Part shown: positions 42,137-51,617 of the stretch, piece after piece
Position numbering within the stretch: position 1 is the first letter of the stretch
How the letters are laid out: each line of letters starts with the position of its first letter
NCBI GenBank assembly: GCA_020635655.1
Contig: JACJZI010000004.1
Span: forward strand, 124,001-188,000
Reading direction: 5' to 3'
DNA: 64,000 bases
Origin: Flavobacteriales bacterium
GTDB taxonomy: Bacteria > Bacteroidota > Bacteroidia > Flavobacteriales_F > PHOS-HE28
Notes under the pieces: generated by a model
Seen by the model: the letters and a program-made list of their open reading frames with translations, nothing else
Database searches by the model: none
What the model was told of the DNA's origin: nothing
Translations under genes and position numbers: made by a program

Positions 42137-43954
42137 ATGCATCAGGACAGGCTGCAGGCCCGGCTCGTTCCGGCCATCGTCGAAGCGTTCCGATCATTGT
42201 TCGGGGCGGCGTTGCCGCAGGATCGGCTGGCCTTCCAGACCACACGACCGGAGTTCGAGGGCGATGTGACGATCAATGTCTTCCCTTTCCTGAAGCTCAG
42301 TGGCAAGGGGCCGGAACAGACCGCGGAGGCGGTGGGGAGCCACCTCCAGGAACATGTTGTGGAGGTCGAACGCTTCAATGTGATCAAGGGCTTCCTGAAC
42401 CTGGTGATCACGGAGGACTATTGGTCGGACTTTCTGGTGGAGGCTGCGCAAACGGACATCCTGACGTTCCCGCCCACCGGACGGGAGGTGATGGTGGAAT
42501 ACTCATCGCCCAACACCAACAAGCCCCTGCACCTGGGCCATCTGAGGAACAATTTCCTGGGCCACAGCGTCAGCCGTATCCTGCAGGCCACCGGCGATCG
42601 TGTGCTGCGCGTGCAGGTGATCAACGACCGCGGCATCCACATCTGCAAGAGCATGCTCGCCTGGCGGAAATTCGGCAACGGGGAAACGCCGGAGAGCAGC
42701 GGGATGAAGGGCGACAAGCTGGTGGGGAAATACTACGTGGAATTCGACAAGGCCTACAAGGCGGAGGTGGAGGATCTCCTGGCGAAAGACCGCACAAAAG
42801 AGGACGCGGAAAAGGAAGCACCGATCCTGCTGGAAGCCCAGGAGATGCTGCGCAAGTGGGAGGAAGGCGACCTGGAGGTGCGTGCGCTCTGGGAGAAGAT
42901 GAACGGCTGGGTGTATGCCGGGTTCAACGCCACGTACACCCGCATGGGTGTGGAGTTCGACAAGCTCTACTACGAGAGCGAGACCTACGTGCTGGGCAAG
43001 CAGGATGTGTTGGAAGGCCTCGAAAAGGGCACCTTCTACCGCAAGGAGGACGGCAGCGTGTGGGTGGACAACACCGCCGAGGGTCTGGATGAGAAGGTGC
43101 TGCTGCGCCGCGATGGTACCAGTGTTTACATGACGCAGGACATCGGTACGGCGATCCAGCGCTTCAAGGAACATCCCGGCCTGTCGCGCATGATCTACGT
43201 AGTGGGCAACGAGCAGGACTACCACTTCAAGACGCTTTTCACCATCCTGAGGAAAATGGGCTTTCCGTGGGCGGATGGCCTGTACCATCTGAGCTATGGC
43301 ATGGTGGACCTGCCCAGCGGGAAGATGAAGAGCCGCGAGGGCACGGTGGTCGATGCGGACGATCTGATGGAGGAAATGGTAGGGGAGGCGCGCGTCACCG
43401 GAGAACAGCTCGGAAAACTGGACCAATTCGCGGCGGAGGAAAAGGCGACGCTCTTCGAGATGATCGGCCTGGCCGCACTGAAGTACTTCCTGCTGAAGGT
43501 CGATCCGAAGAAGCGGATGCTCTTCGATCCCACGGCCAGCATCGACCTGCAGGGTCATACCGGTCCCTTCATCCAGTATACCCACGCCCGGATCCGTTCG
43601 CTGCTGCGCAAAGCCGAGGAAGCGGGCACCTGGTCCCGGGCGCACATGCGCACATGGGCCCATGGCCGAACGGATCGGCGCGTTCTTCTGCCCGAGGAAC
43701 GCGCGGTCATCCGGTTGCTCCACCAATTCCCGGCCGTTCTGGACGAATCCGCCCGATGCTATGACCCGAGCGGTCTTGCCGACCATGCGTACGAGGTGGT
43801 CAAGGCGTACAACGGCTTTTACCAGAACGTCCCGATCCTCAAGGAAGAGGACACCTCAAAGCGTGCGCTGCGACTGACGCTCAGTGAGGCCGTCGCCGAC
43901 GCTACCCGGAAGGCGATGTGGTGCCTGGGGATCGAGGTGCCGGACCGGATGTGA
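42137..43954 (+). CDS. argS: Arginyl-tRNA synthetase
   Basis: A 605-residue class I synthetase charging tRNA-Arg. HIGH motif: KPLHLGHLRNN (about 131). KMSKS-like motif: GKMKSREG (about 395). N-terminal Add-1 domain and C-terminal anticodon-binding domain (YDPSGLADHAYEVVKAYNGFYQ) are present. An unusual linker, WSRAHMRTWAHGRTDR (about 498-513), is encoded by the dispersed repeat at 43640-43665. A CACCTTTG box (42124-42131) lies 5 nt before the ATG. Confidence 0.96.
   Translation: MHQDRLQARLVPAIVEAFRSLFGAALPQDRLAFQTTRPEFEGDVTINVFPFLKLSGKGPEQTAEAVGSHLQEHVVEVERFNVIKGFLNLVITEDYWSDFLVEAAQTDILTFPPTGREVMVEYSSPNTNKPLHLGHLRNNFLGHSVSRILQATGDRVLRVQVINDRGIHICKSMLAWRKFGNGETPESSGMKGDKLVGKYYVEFDKAYKAEVEDLLAKDRTKEDAEKEAPILLEAQEMLRKWEEGDLEVRALWEKMNGWVYAGFNATYTRMGVEFDKLYYESETYVLGKQDVLEGLEKGTFYRKEDGSVWVDNTAEGLDEKVLLRRDGTSVYMTQDIGTAIQRFKEHPGLSRMIYVVGNEQDYHFKTLFTILRKMGFPWADGLYHLSYGMVDLPSGKMKSREGTVVDADDLMEEMVGEARVTGEQLGKLDQFAAEEKATLFEMIGLAALKYFLLKVDPKKRMLFDPTASIDLQGHTGPFIQYTHARIRSLLRKAEEAGTWSRAHMRTWAHGRTDRRVLLPEERAVIRLLHQFPAVLDESARCYDPSGLADHAYEVVKAYNGFYQNVPILKEEDTSKRALRLTLSEAVADATRKAMWCLGIEVPDRM
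43640..43665 (-). repeat. CATG-rich dispersed element, copy 2 (inside argS)
   Basis: On the minus strand the 26 nt begin CCATGGGCCCATGTGCG and match 41104-41129 with three or four changes. It lies in frame within argS, in the linker before the anticodon-binding domain, without breaking the reading frame. Confidence 0.6.
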
Positions 43955-44956
43955 TCAGAACTTGGGACAGGGGACCACGCGGTACCGACGGGCCTTCTTG
44001 CGTACCGGCCATTCGTAGGTGATGCTGATCTCGTGCGATCCCGCGCTCGCCATGGTCAGCGTGCTCACGGTCACATCATAGCTGTAGACGAAGGTGAACT
44101 GGTTCATGGTCTCGTACCCGACCATCACCGCCACGGCATCGTTGTTCGGATACCCCCGCTTGTAGGCCTTCAGCGCCGGTAGACCACGGTACCAGATGCC
44201 ACCGGTCAGTTGTTTGTGCTCCACATATGCACCCACGTCGAACTGGTCCCATTTGTCCTGGGCCTTGTAATGTGCCGCAGCGGTAAGGACCGTGCGGCTC
44301 TTCTGCATGGACAGCCCATCCAACGGGAACCGGTAGCCACCGTGCACGCTCGTTCGGACGGCAAGCCGGGTGTTCCCGCCATTGACCAACGATTGCTGGG
44401 GCCGATTGATGTGGCTGAACGATGCGCCGGCCCAGGCCCTTTCGCCGAAGTAGACCAACCCGACCGCGGCATCGAAGTAGTGCACCTGTTCGATCAGTGG
44501 TGGCTCGATCGAGGTGGGTGCATTGTCGCGGATCACTTGATCGGCAAAAAGCACGGTGGACGGGTCGAACTCCCTGCGCGTATATCCCAAACGCAGTCCG
44601 CCGCGGAGCCCGTGCTTCCTGTCGATGTGGGCTTCGTAGCTGTAATTGGCCGCGATCATGGTGAAGGCCAGGTCGTTGCTGCCGGCGACGTCCCGCACGG
44701 CCATAAGACCAAATCCACTGTTCAACGTGCTCGCACGATGATCATAGCTCACCGCGTAGGTGTCATACCCGGGAGCGATCCCCGGCCACTGCTTCCGATA
44801 GTTCAAGATCAGCCGGTCCTGATAGGTGTTCCCCGTCAACGCAGGGTTCAGATAGAGCGGCGCAGCGAAATTCTGCGTGAATTGGGGGTCCTGGGCCAAG
44901 GCTCCGGACCAGGACGCAGCGAGAAGCAGGAAGAGGAGGGGTCGAAGTGGTCCCAT
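43955..44956 (-). CDS. PorP/SprF family type IX secretion outer-membrane protein
   Basis: A 333-residue protein: signal peptide (LLFLLLAASWSGALAQ), then DPQFTQNFAAPLYLNPALTGNTYQDR, the hallmark N-terminus of PorP/SprF proteins, and a beta barrel ending in ISITYEWP. SprF-type proteins help export or hold SprB-type adhesins. ATG 44956 lies 4 nt after the stop of the large SprB-like gene, the classical sprB-sprF pairing. It converges tail to tail with argS with no spacer. Confidence 0.93.
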   Translation of the reverse strand: MGPLRPLLFLLLAASWSGALAQDPQFTQNFAAPLYLNPALTGNTYQDRLILNYRKQWPGIAPGYDTYAVSYDHRASTLNSGFGLMAVRDVAGSNDLAFTMIAANYSYEAHIDRKHGLRGGLRLGYTRREFDPSTVLFADQVIRDNAPTSIEPPLIEQVHYFDAAVGLVYFGERAWAGASFSHINRPQQSLVNGGNTRLAVRTSVHGGYRFPLDGLSMQKSRTVLTAAAHYKAQDKWDQFDVGAYVEHKQLTGGIWYRGLPALKAYKRGYPNNDAVAVMVGYETMNQFTFVYSYDVTVSTLTMASAGSHEISITYEWPVRKKARRYRVVPCPKF

Positions 44957-44960
44957 GCGC

Positions 44961-47900
44961 CTAGCGGAATAGGGTGAGATCACTGTACCGGGTCAGTTCG
45001 CGATCGTCGACGAACTTCACCCAGAGCTGCACCATGTAAACGTCCTGTGGACTGAGCTGGCCACGGTAGTATCCATCCCAGCCGACGTGCACGTCCTTCG
45101 ACTCGAAGACCAGTTCTCCCCAACGGTTGTAGATCCGCAGGTCGAAGTCCTTGAGGTCGTCCACGAAGGGGTAGAAGACATCGTTCGACAGGTCGCTGGG
45201 ATCGTAGTTGCCACCATTCCCGCCATGGGGGTTGGGCGTGAATCCCGTGGGGATCACGACATCATAGACCGGTGCGATCGTGACGCTGTGCTGCACCGAG
45301 GACGTGCAGCCATGGATGTCCTCCACCGTCAATTGCACGGCAAAGATCCCGGCGCTCTGGAACGTGTAGGTCGGGTTGATGTCATGGCTCGTGGCACCAT
45401 CGCCGAAGGACCAACTGTTGTCAATGATGTTCCCCGTCGAGGCATTGGTGAATTCGACCGCGGGGTTGTCGGTGTCCGTGCTCCAAGGGTCCGCATCGAA
45501 ATCAGCGGTGGGTGGTGCGTATGCCAGGACCTGGCCGGGTTGTGCGCTGGTGGATGAACAGCCGTTCGGCGTGGTGATCGTGAGCGAGACCAGGAACGTA
45601 CCCGGTCCATAGGTATGTGTCGGGGCCATGCCCGAGGAGGTCTGGCCATCACCGAAGTCCCACAGATAGCTGAAGCTCCCGTTGACGATGTTCTCCGGGA
45701 AGTCCACGTCGAGCGGTGCGCACCCTTCGGCGATCACGGGCGGGAGCACCACTTCGGGTGGTGTGTCGAGTTCCACGTGCACTTCGCCGTTCAAGGTGTT
45801 CCCGCAGGCATCCGTGGCGACCACCGCGTAGGTCTGATCACCTGTCACAGGCACGATGATGGGACCGTTGCCGTTCACGCCCAATCCGGGCCAATACAGC
45901 TGTACGTTGCCGGCATAGTTGGATACCTCTCCGCCGATCATGGCCGAACCACCCGGGCATACCACGGTATCCCCGTAGGTCTGCAGCGTGCCCAGGGAAA
46001 GATCGAGCACGTCCACGGGGAACATGAGCGTGGGCCCACTGCATCCGGCGGCATCGGTCACGCTCACGGTCACGGTCTGCGGGGAAGGGAAGGAGTAGGT
46101 GATCGGGCTTCCATAGCCGATGCCGTTCCATTGGATCGTATAGCTCCCCTGTCCGCCACCGGCCTGCGCGGTCAGTTGCACCGGAGTATTCACGCAAACG
46201 GTCGCGGGCACCTGGGCGGAGAGTGTCACGGGTGGAGGTGCGTTCAACGTCGTCGAGCCCTGGACCATGCAGCCGTTCGCATCGGTCACCACCACCACAT
46301 AGGTCCCGACCGCCAAAGCGGTCGCTGTCGGCAGGGTCTGCCCACCGCTGTTCGCGCTCCATTGGTAGCTGTAACCCGGGGTCCCACCGCTCGCAGTGAC
46401 CGTGGCCGAACCGTTGGTCGATCCGGCGCAGGTCGGGTTCGTGGCCGTGGGGCCGTTCAATTGCATGACAGGCGGTTCGGTGACGGTCACCGGCAGGGAG
46501 GTACCGCATCCGAAGGCGTCCGTGACCTGTACGGCATAGTTCCCGGCAGGCAGACCGGTCGCCGTTGGGGTCGTTTGACCGGCAGGGTCGTTCCAAGCAT
46601 AGCTGAAACCCGCGTTCTGAGGACTGAAGGTGGCTGTACCATTGGCCGCTCCCGCACAGACGACCGGTGTCGATTGGACCAGTGCGTTCTGGAAGCTGTT
46701 CGGCAGTTGCACGACCACCTGGTCGCTGGCCGGTGGGCAACCCATGGCACCCGTGGCAGTGAGCGTCAGCACCGCCTGTCCCGCGGCGATCTCCGCATTG
46801 GAGGGCAGGTATTGCACGTTCAGCCCGTTGCCTGTGAATGTTCCCGTTCCACCCGACCAAGTGCCGTTGGGAGCATTGGACACCAGGCCTTGAAGGACCA
46901 CGGGCAAAGCGTCCATGCAACCGATCAGGTCCGGCCCGGCGTTGGCCGTCGGCGGTTGTGCCGCTGCGGTCACGGTGGCTGTGGCGGTCGCGGGCGTGCA
47001 ACCATGCGCATCGGTCACGGAGACCGAATACGTGCCCGCACCTACCGTGATGGTGGGCCCGGTCATCCCATTGCTCCAGGTGTATTGATAGGGAGGTGTG
47101 CCGCCGGCAGCGGTCACGGTCACACTGCCGTTCGCGGTCCCCGCACATGGTTCGTCCACCACATTGACCTGTGCGATCGCGAGCGTGGCCGGAGCGCTGA
47201 GCGCAACGGTCAGGGTGGTGTCGCAGCCGAGCACATCGGTCACCTGTACGCTGTAGTTGCCGGGTACGAGGTTCGTGGCCGTGGCCGAGGTCTGCGCACT
47301 TGCATCATTCCACAGGTAGGTGAGCGTCGGGTCGTTCGGCGTGAAGCTGGCCGTACCCGTGGCCGATCCCGAACAGAGCGCGTCCGTGGCCGAGATGGCG
47401 GCGTTCATCAACGCATCGGAAAGGGCGATGTGCACGGTGTCGGCGTCGGGAGCGCAGGTGCCGTTGCCCGTGGTGGTCAGGACCAGGTCGACCCCGCCCG
47501 CGATGATCTCGCTCGTAGAAGGGGAATACTGAACGTTCAGCCCGTTGCCGGACAGTGTGCCCTGCCCGCCGGACCAGATGCCGCTCGGCGCATTGGCCAC
47601 GATGCCCTGCAGGTCCAGCGGGAAGCTGTTCAGACATCCCACCAGATCAGGCCCCGCGTTGGCGACGCCCGGCACCGAGGAGGCGCCGATGGTCACGGTG
47701 TCCGTGGTCGGTCCGCATGCGTTCGCATCGATCATCGTCACCGCATAGGTGCCCGATCCCGCCTGGATGCTCGTTCCGGTCGCCCCGGTGCTCCAGGTGA
47801 TCTGATAGGGAGGGGTCCCTGCCAGCACGTTCACGCTGGCGCTGCCATCACCTGCACCGAGGCAGCTCTCGTCCACCGCCGTGGCATCGATGAACAGACC

Positions 47901-49097
47901 GGGCCGCACATGGACCTGGTACACGTAGGTCTGGAACGCCTGGATCGGACAGGCGCCATCACTGACGGTCACGATGAACGGGAAGAACCCGGAGGAACCG
48001 GGTTGGGCGCTCCAGCAGACCGTGCAGGTGATCGGATTCGTGCCGGTGTAGCTGAACGTCGCGCCGGGCAGGTTCTGCTGCACGTTGGTCGTGGCCGTCA
48101 GCACGTTGCCCGGGTTCGGGTCGCTGATCACCATGTCGAAGCAGAAGTCGCCCGATTCGCAAACGTCAACGGCATACGCACCGGTCTGGGTCGCATCACC
48201 GCTCATGTTGGCCACCGTGCCGGTCGTGGGGTCCGGCGGGTCATTGGAGCAGGGGTAGGCGATGAACTGCATGTCGCGCATGATCGTGCCGATCAGGTTC
48301 CCCTGATCATCATACACGTTCACCTGCACCACCACCACCCAGTTGCCCGATACGTTCAGATTGAAGCTCACCAGGCCCGTGACGGGGTCCAGGGTCAGGC
48401 CGGGGATCGGTTGGGTCGGTGTGTAGGGCGCCACGTAAGGGATCGGCGTGGCCCCTCCCACGCAGGCGCTGATCAGCTCGTAGGACAGCGAATCACCCTC
48501 GGGATCGTACGCACCATAGCTGTAGCTGATCGGATAGCCCGTGCACACGTAAGGGATGGCGATGTTCGTGAACTGGGGGGAATCATCGCAGGGTGCGATG
48601 GCGTTGTTCAGCGTGGCCTGGACATAGACCTCCTGTTGCCCCGGGTTCTGGAGGTTCACGATCGCATTGTTCCTGTAGATCTCGGTCCAGGAGATGGTCC
48701 AGGAATCGCAGGGCGGCAGGGTGATCGTTCCGGTGTAGATGTACTGCTGGATCCCCGGAAGGGTCCCTCCGTTGCAGGTGCTGTTCGGCAGCTCCTGATC
48801 ACAGAGCTGGGAGAGTTCCACGCCACCCGGCGTGGTCACATGTACCGTCATGTCCCCGCAAGGGCTGGTGACGTCCAGGTCGTAGGCGGGGTCCAGTTCG
48901 ATACCGATGCAGTCCCGGTAGACGACCAAAGTGATCTCGTACTGGCCGTTCCCCAGGCAGTTCCAATAGATCTCGCCGCCCCCGATGTGCGTGGCGCTTG
49001 CCACGACCGGCATCAGGAATAGGGCGATGAGCGGTCCGAACAGGGTCCTGTGTCGGCGGGAAGAGTGTTCCAGTGCGAAAGGCGGGCGAACGGACAC
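44961..49097 (-). CDS. Giant SprB-like adhesin with PKD domains and T9SS type B signal
   Basis: A 1378-residue exported protein. After a signal peptide (GPLIALFLMPVVASA) comes a conserved THIGGGEIYWNCLGNGQYEI module (about 37-400), then an array of SprB repeats (GLPAGNYAVQVTDAFGCG type). Two near-equal units of about 240 residues each begin ANAGPDLVGC (about 477) and ANAGPDLIGC (about 720). PKD domains follow (YLWDFGDGQTS; NSWSFGDGAT). The C-terminus is the type B sorting signal (IPTGFTPNPHGGNGG; LRIYNRWGELVFESK). It is likely a mobile or adhesive cell-surface filament protein exported with the adjacent SprF-like protein. Confidence 0.9.
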   Translation of the reverse strand: MSVRPPFALEHSSRRHRTLFGPLIALFLMPVVASATHIGGGEIYWNCLGNGQYEITLVVYRDCIGIELDPAYDLDVTSPCGDMTVHVTTPGGVELSQLCDQELPNSTCNGGTLPGIQQYIYTGTITLPPCDSWTISWTEIYRNNAIVNLQNPGQQEVYVQATLNNAIAPCDDSPQFTNIAIPYVCTGYPISYSYGAYDPEGDSLSYELISACVGGATPIPYVAPYTPTQPIPGLTLDPVTGLVSFNLNVSGNWVVVVQVNVYDDQGNLIGTIMRDMQFIAYPCSNDPPDPTTGTVANMSGDATQTGAYAVDVCESGDFCFDMVISDPNPGNVLTATTNVQQNLPGATFSYTGTNPITCTVCWSAQPGSSGFFPFIVTVSDGACPIQAFQTYVYQVHVRPGLFIDATAVDESCLGAGDGSASVNVLAGTPPYQITWSTGATGTSIQAGSGTYAVTMIDANACGPTTDTVTIGASSVPGVANAGPDLVGCLNSFPLDLQGIVANAPSGIWSGGQGTLSGNGLNVQYSPSTSEIIAGGVDLVLTTTGNGTCAPDADTVHIALSDALMNAAISATDALCSGSATGTASFTPNDPTLTYLWNDASAQTSATATNLVPGNYSVQVTDVLGCDTTLTVALSAPATLAIAQVNVVDEPCAGTANGSVTVTAAGGTPPYQYTWSNGMTGPTITVGAGTYSVSVTDAHGCTPATATATVTAAAQPPTANAGPDLIGCMDALPVVLQGLVSNAPNGTWSGGTGTFTGNGLNVQYLPSNAEIAAGQAVLTLTATGAMGCPPASDQVVVQLPNSFQNALVQSTPVVCAGAANGTATFSPQNAGFSYAWNDPAGQTTPTATGLPAGNYAVQVTDAFGCGTSLPVTVTEPPVMQLNGPTATNPTCAGSTNGSATVTASGGTPGYSYQWSANSGGQTLPTATALAVGTYVVVVTDANGCMVQGSTTLNAPPPVTLSAQVPATVCVNTPVQLTAQAGGGQGSYTIQWNGIGYGSPITYSFPSPQTVTVSVTDAAGCSGPTLMFPVDVLDLSLGTLQTYGDTVVCPGGSAMIGGEVSNYAGNVQLYWPGLGVNGNGPIIVPVTGDQTYAVVATDACGNTLNGEVHVELDTPPEVVLPPVIAEGCAPLDVDFPENIVNGSFSYLWDFGDGQTSSGMAPTHTYGPGTFLVSLTITTPNGCSSTSAQPGQVLAYAPPTADFDADPWSTDTDNPAVEFTNASTGNIIDNSWSFGDGATSHDINPTYTFQSAGIFAVQLTVEDIHGCTSSVQHSVTIAPVYDVVIPTGFTPNPHGGNGGNYDPSDLSNDVFYPFVDDLKDFDLRIYNRWGELVFESKDVHVGWDGYYRGQLSPQDVYMVQLWVKFVDDRELTRYSDLTLFR

Positions 49098-49270
49098 GGG
49101 CGTAGGGGTCTTCGCTCGGTGCTACGCCGACTATTGCACGCGGGTTCAGGCAAATAGACGAACGGAAGCCGTTCATCGACGGACCGGGAACAACTGCATG
49201 CCGGAGCTTGCAGCAAGGGATCCCACCACTGCCCGGCCCCATCCACGGAAGCCGCGACGGCAGCGCGTGT

Positions 49271-49393
49271 TCAGAGCACGCCCATGGGCACACGCTCACC
49301 CCGATGTCCGTCGCACTTGCGTATCGCGTAGCGGGGCGACGTGCAGGACGCCAGCAGGATCAGAAAGGTCAGGAGAAGGAAGAAGAGCCTCAT
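49271..49393 (-). CDS. Small lipoprotein, 40 residues
   Basis: A short gene with a clear lipoprotein signal: MRLFFLLLTFLILLASC, lipobox LLASC with C17 as the lipidated residue, then a 23-residue basic tail containing Cys, ending RVPMGVL. Expected to be an envelope lipoprotein of unknown function. No shadow of a longer gene covers it, and the codon order of the signal peptide is typical of coding sequence. It is oriented towards the SprB-like gene but separated from it by 173 nt. Confidence 0.6.
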   Translation of the reverse strand: MRLFFLLLTFLILLASCTSPRYAIRKCDGHRGERVPMGVL

Positions 49394-49494
49394 ATCCGGA
49401 GAACGCGGTTCGTCCTGTGCTCCTTGTCCAAACCGCTGCTAGGCTGTCGAAAGTCATAGGCATCGCCCAAGCACAAAGGCAACTTCACGGCATC

Positions 49495-50076
49495 ATGCGC
49501 AAATGGATGCGTCGCCTGTTGTTCACGCTGCTCGGCATTGCCGTGATGTGGACCGCGCTGACGGTCTGGGTGGAGGCCGAAGGCCCGGCGAATGTGGAAG
49601 AGCTCGGTCCGGCGAACGCGCCCCGGCATGCCCTGGTGGTCTACGACCCCGATCCGATCTACGACCTGGATGCGCAGGTGTGCCACGCCTTTGCCGAAGG
49701 ACTGGTGACCAACGGCTACAACGCGACCGTGGCCACCGTCGCAGCGGCAAGGGAATTCGATGCCACGACATTCGATCTGCTCGTGCTCTGCGCCAACACC
49801 TACAACTGGCGGCCCGATCGGGCGATACAGCGATACATCGCGGACCTCGGGGACCTGGGCCATCGGCCCGTTTTCGCCATCACGCTGGGCTCCGGTTCCA
49901 CCGAGGATGCACAACGCGTGTTCGAGGCGCACATACGTGGTCAAGGAGCGGACCTGATCGGATCGAAGACCCTCTGGCTCATGCGCCCCAACGACGAGGC
50001 CCGCCAGCAGGAAAGCAACGTGGATGTGGCCGTGGACATGGCCCGGCAGTGGGGCCGGGAGGCGGGTCTTCCGTGA
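49495..50076 (+). CDS. Membrane-anchored flavodoxin-like protein
   Basis: A 193-residue protein with an N-terminal transmembrane helix (RLLFTLLGIAVMWTALTVWV) and a flavodoxin-like domain (HALVVYDPDPIYDLDAQVCHAFAEGL; FDLLVLCANTYNWRPDRAIQRYI). The phosphate-binding loop differs from classical flavodoxins (DPDPIYD instead of a T/S-rich loop), so FMN binding is uncertain. Possible redox role at the membrane. ATG 49495 is chosen for the helix; a longer ORF upstream is noncoding. Confidence 0.72.
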   Translation: MRKWMRRLLFTLLGIAVMWTALTVWVEAEGPANVEELGPANAPRHALVVYDPDPIYDLDAQVCHAFAEGLVTNGYNATVATVAAAREFDATTFDLLVLCANTYNWRPDRAIQRYIADLGDLGHRPVFAITLGSGSTEDAQRVFEAHIRGQGADLIGSKTLWLMRPNDEARQQESNVDVAVDMARQWGREAGLP

Positions 50077-50188
50077 TCGTCGGGATAGCTTGCTCCCGCG
50101 TTCGACCTCCGTCCCGGCGACCCGGCCCGACCCCCGAACTAACTTTCACGCTCCCGGTTACCGGTTTCCAGTTTCTTCCTTCCCATCC

Positions 50189-51001
50189 ATGCTCCTCCTT
50201 CTCTCGCCCGCCAAGGACCTCGCCCTGGAAACCCCAACACTGAAGAATGCCACACGGCCGCGCATGCTTGCGGACAGCCTGCCGATCGCGGAAAAGCTGA
50301 AGAAATTCAGCGCCTCGAAGCTGGCGGCATTGATGGACCTGAGCCCGAAGCTGGGCGAACTGAACCGCGAACGCTACGAACGCTGGGGGCCACCGTTCAC
50401 GCCCGGTAACGCGCGCCCCGCTGTCTTCGTCTTCAACGGCGAAGTGTATCGTGGTCTGGATCCGCGCACGTTGGATGCCGACGATCTCCGCTTCGCCCAA
50501 CACCATCTGCGTATCCTGAGCGGACTCTATGGCGTGCTGCGGCCGCTGGACCTGATCCAGGACTACCGCCTGATGATGGGCACGCGGCTTTCGATCGGGC
50601 GCGCGAAGGACCTCTACGCTTTCTGGGGCGACCGCATCACGGACCTGCTGGCGGAGGACCTCAAGTCGGAAGGGGGTGGACCGATCATCAATCTCGCATC
50701 CTCGGAATACTTCAAGAGCGTGAATCCGGAGAAGATCGCTGTGCGCGTGGTCACTCCCGTGTTCAAGGACCGCTCGCCCGGAGGCTATCGAATGCTGATG
50801 GCTTATGCCAAGTACCAACGCGGAGCCCTGGCTCGCCATATCATCCGGCATCGCATCCTGGATGTTGAGAAGATCAAGAAGTACGATGGCGATGGCTATC
50901 GTTTCGCAGCCACGGATAGCAGTGCGGACGAATGGGTGTTCCTGCGGGACAAGAGGCCGACGACGGCACCGCAGCGCCTGCGGGGCGGAAGGATCCGATA
51001 A
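50189..51001 (+). CDS. yaaA: YaaA (DUF328) peroxide-stress protein
   Basis: A 270-residue YaaA-family protein: MLLLLSPAKDLALE, FNGEVYRGLDP, ILSGLYGVLRPLDLIQDYRLMMGT, NLASSEYFKSV and RGALARHII are its signature blocks. In E. coli YaaA limits free iron during H2O2 stress, and the fold can bind nucleic acid. Length is normal. The next gene (convergent, OsmC) is another peroxide-related family. Confidence 0.92.
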   Translation: MLLLLSPAKDLALETPTLKNATRPRMLADSLPIAEKLKKFSASKLAALMDLSPKLGELNRERYERWGPPFTPGNARPAVFVFNGEVYRGLDPRTLDADDLRFAQHHLRILSGLYGVLRPLDLIQDYRLMMGTRLSIGRAKDLYAFWGDRITDLLAEDLKSEGGGPIINLASSEYFKSVNPEKIAVRVVTPVFKDRSPGGYRMLMAYAKYQRGALARHIIRHRILDVEKIKKYDGDGYRFAATDSSADEWVFLRDKRPTTAPQRLRGGRIR

Positions 51002-51012
51002 CGGACGGCAGT

Positions 51013-51540
51013 CTAAGGAACGGGGTCGTTGGGGTCGGCGGGTCGCACCTGCACCTCGATCGCCGGTGCGTTCCGCAAGGTCTGGTAAACCACGCAATAC
51101 CGTTCAGTGAGCTTCTGCAACGTGGCCAGTTGTTCTTCGCTGGCGTTGGAACGGATGGCGAAGGTCAGCCGGATGCTGTCGAAACCCACGGGAGCGGTCT
51201 TGTCGACACCCAGCGTGCCGCGAAAATCGAGCTCGCCCTCCGCACGGACGGTGGCCTCCTCGATGGGGATCTTCAGCGACGTGGCGACCGCGTTCATCGT
51301 CACACCGGCGCAGGCCACGAGCGCTTGAAGCAGCATATCGCCGCTGCACACGTGCAGGCCATCGCCGCCGGTGGCGGGATGCAGCCCGGCGGCCACCAGC
51401 GCACGGCCGGTCTCCACGCTGCACGACACGTTCTCGCCCACACGGCCCTCGGCCTTCAGGGTGATCCGGGCGGCACCCGGTTCGTTCCGGTAGCGCTCCT
51501 TCAAGGGCGCCTGCAGGGCGCGGAGGTCTTCGCTGTTCAT
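51013..51540 (-). CDS. OsmC-family peroxidase-like protein
   Basis: A 175-residue OsmC/Ohr-fold protein with two cysteines in the expected positions: GLHVCSGDMLLQALVACAGVTM. These enzymes reduce organic hydroperoxides through a Cys pair. Subfamily is closer to OsmC-like YhfA types than to Ohr; the substrate is not certain. It converges with yaaA, leaving 11 nt between stops. Confidence 0.85.
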   Translation of the reverse strand: MNSEDLRALQAPLKERYRNEPGAARITLKAEGRVGENVSCSVETGRALVAAGLHPATGGDGLHVCSGDMLLQALVACAGVTMNAVATSLKIPIEEATVRAEGELDFRGTLGVDKTAPVGFDSIRLTFAIRSNASEEQLATLQKLTERYCVVYQTLRNAPAIEVQVRPADPNDPVP

Positions 51541-51617
51541 GAAAGGAAGGTATGGGGGAAGGTTCGTTACCTGATCCGCAGTGAGCAGGACCGAAGGTCG
51601 TCAACAGGCAAGCTCCT

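Noticed and set aside
45615..49022. Plus-strand open frame of 1135 codons opposite the SprB-like gene
   Set aside because: It is antisense to a gene with clear signal peptide, repeats and sorting domain. High GC leaves few stop codons on the other strand, and the translation is rich in Arg/His/Gly without any domain.
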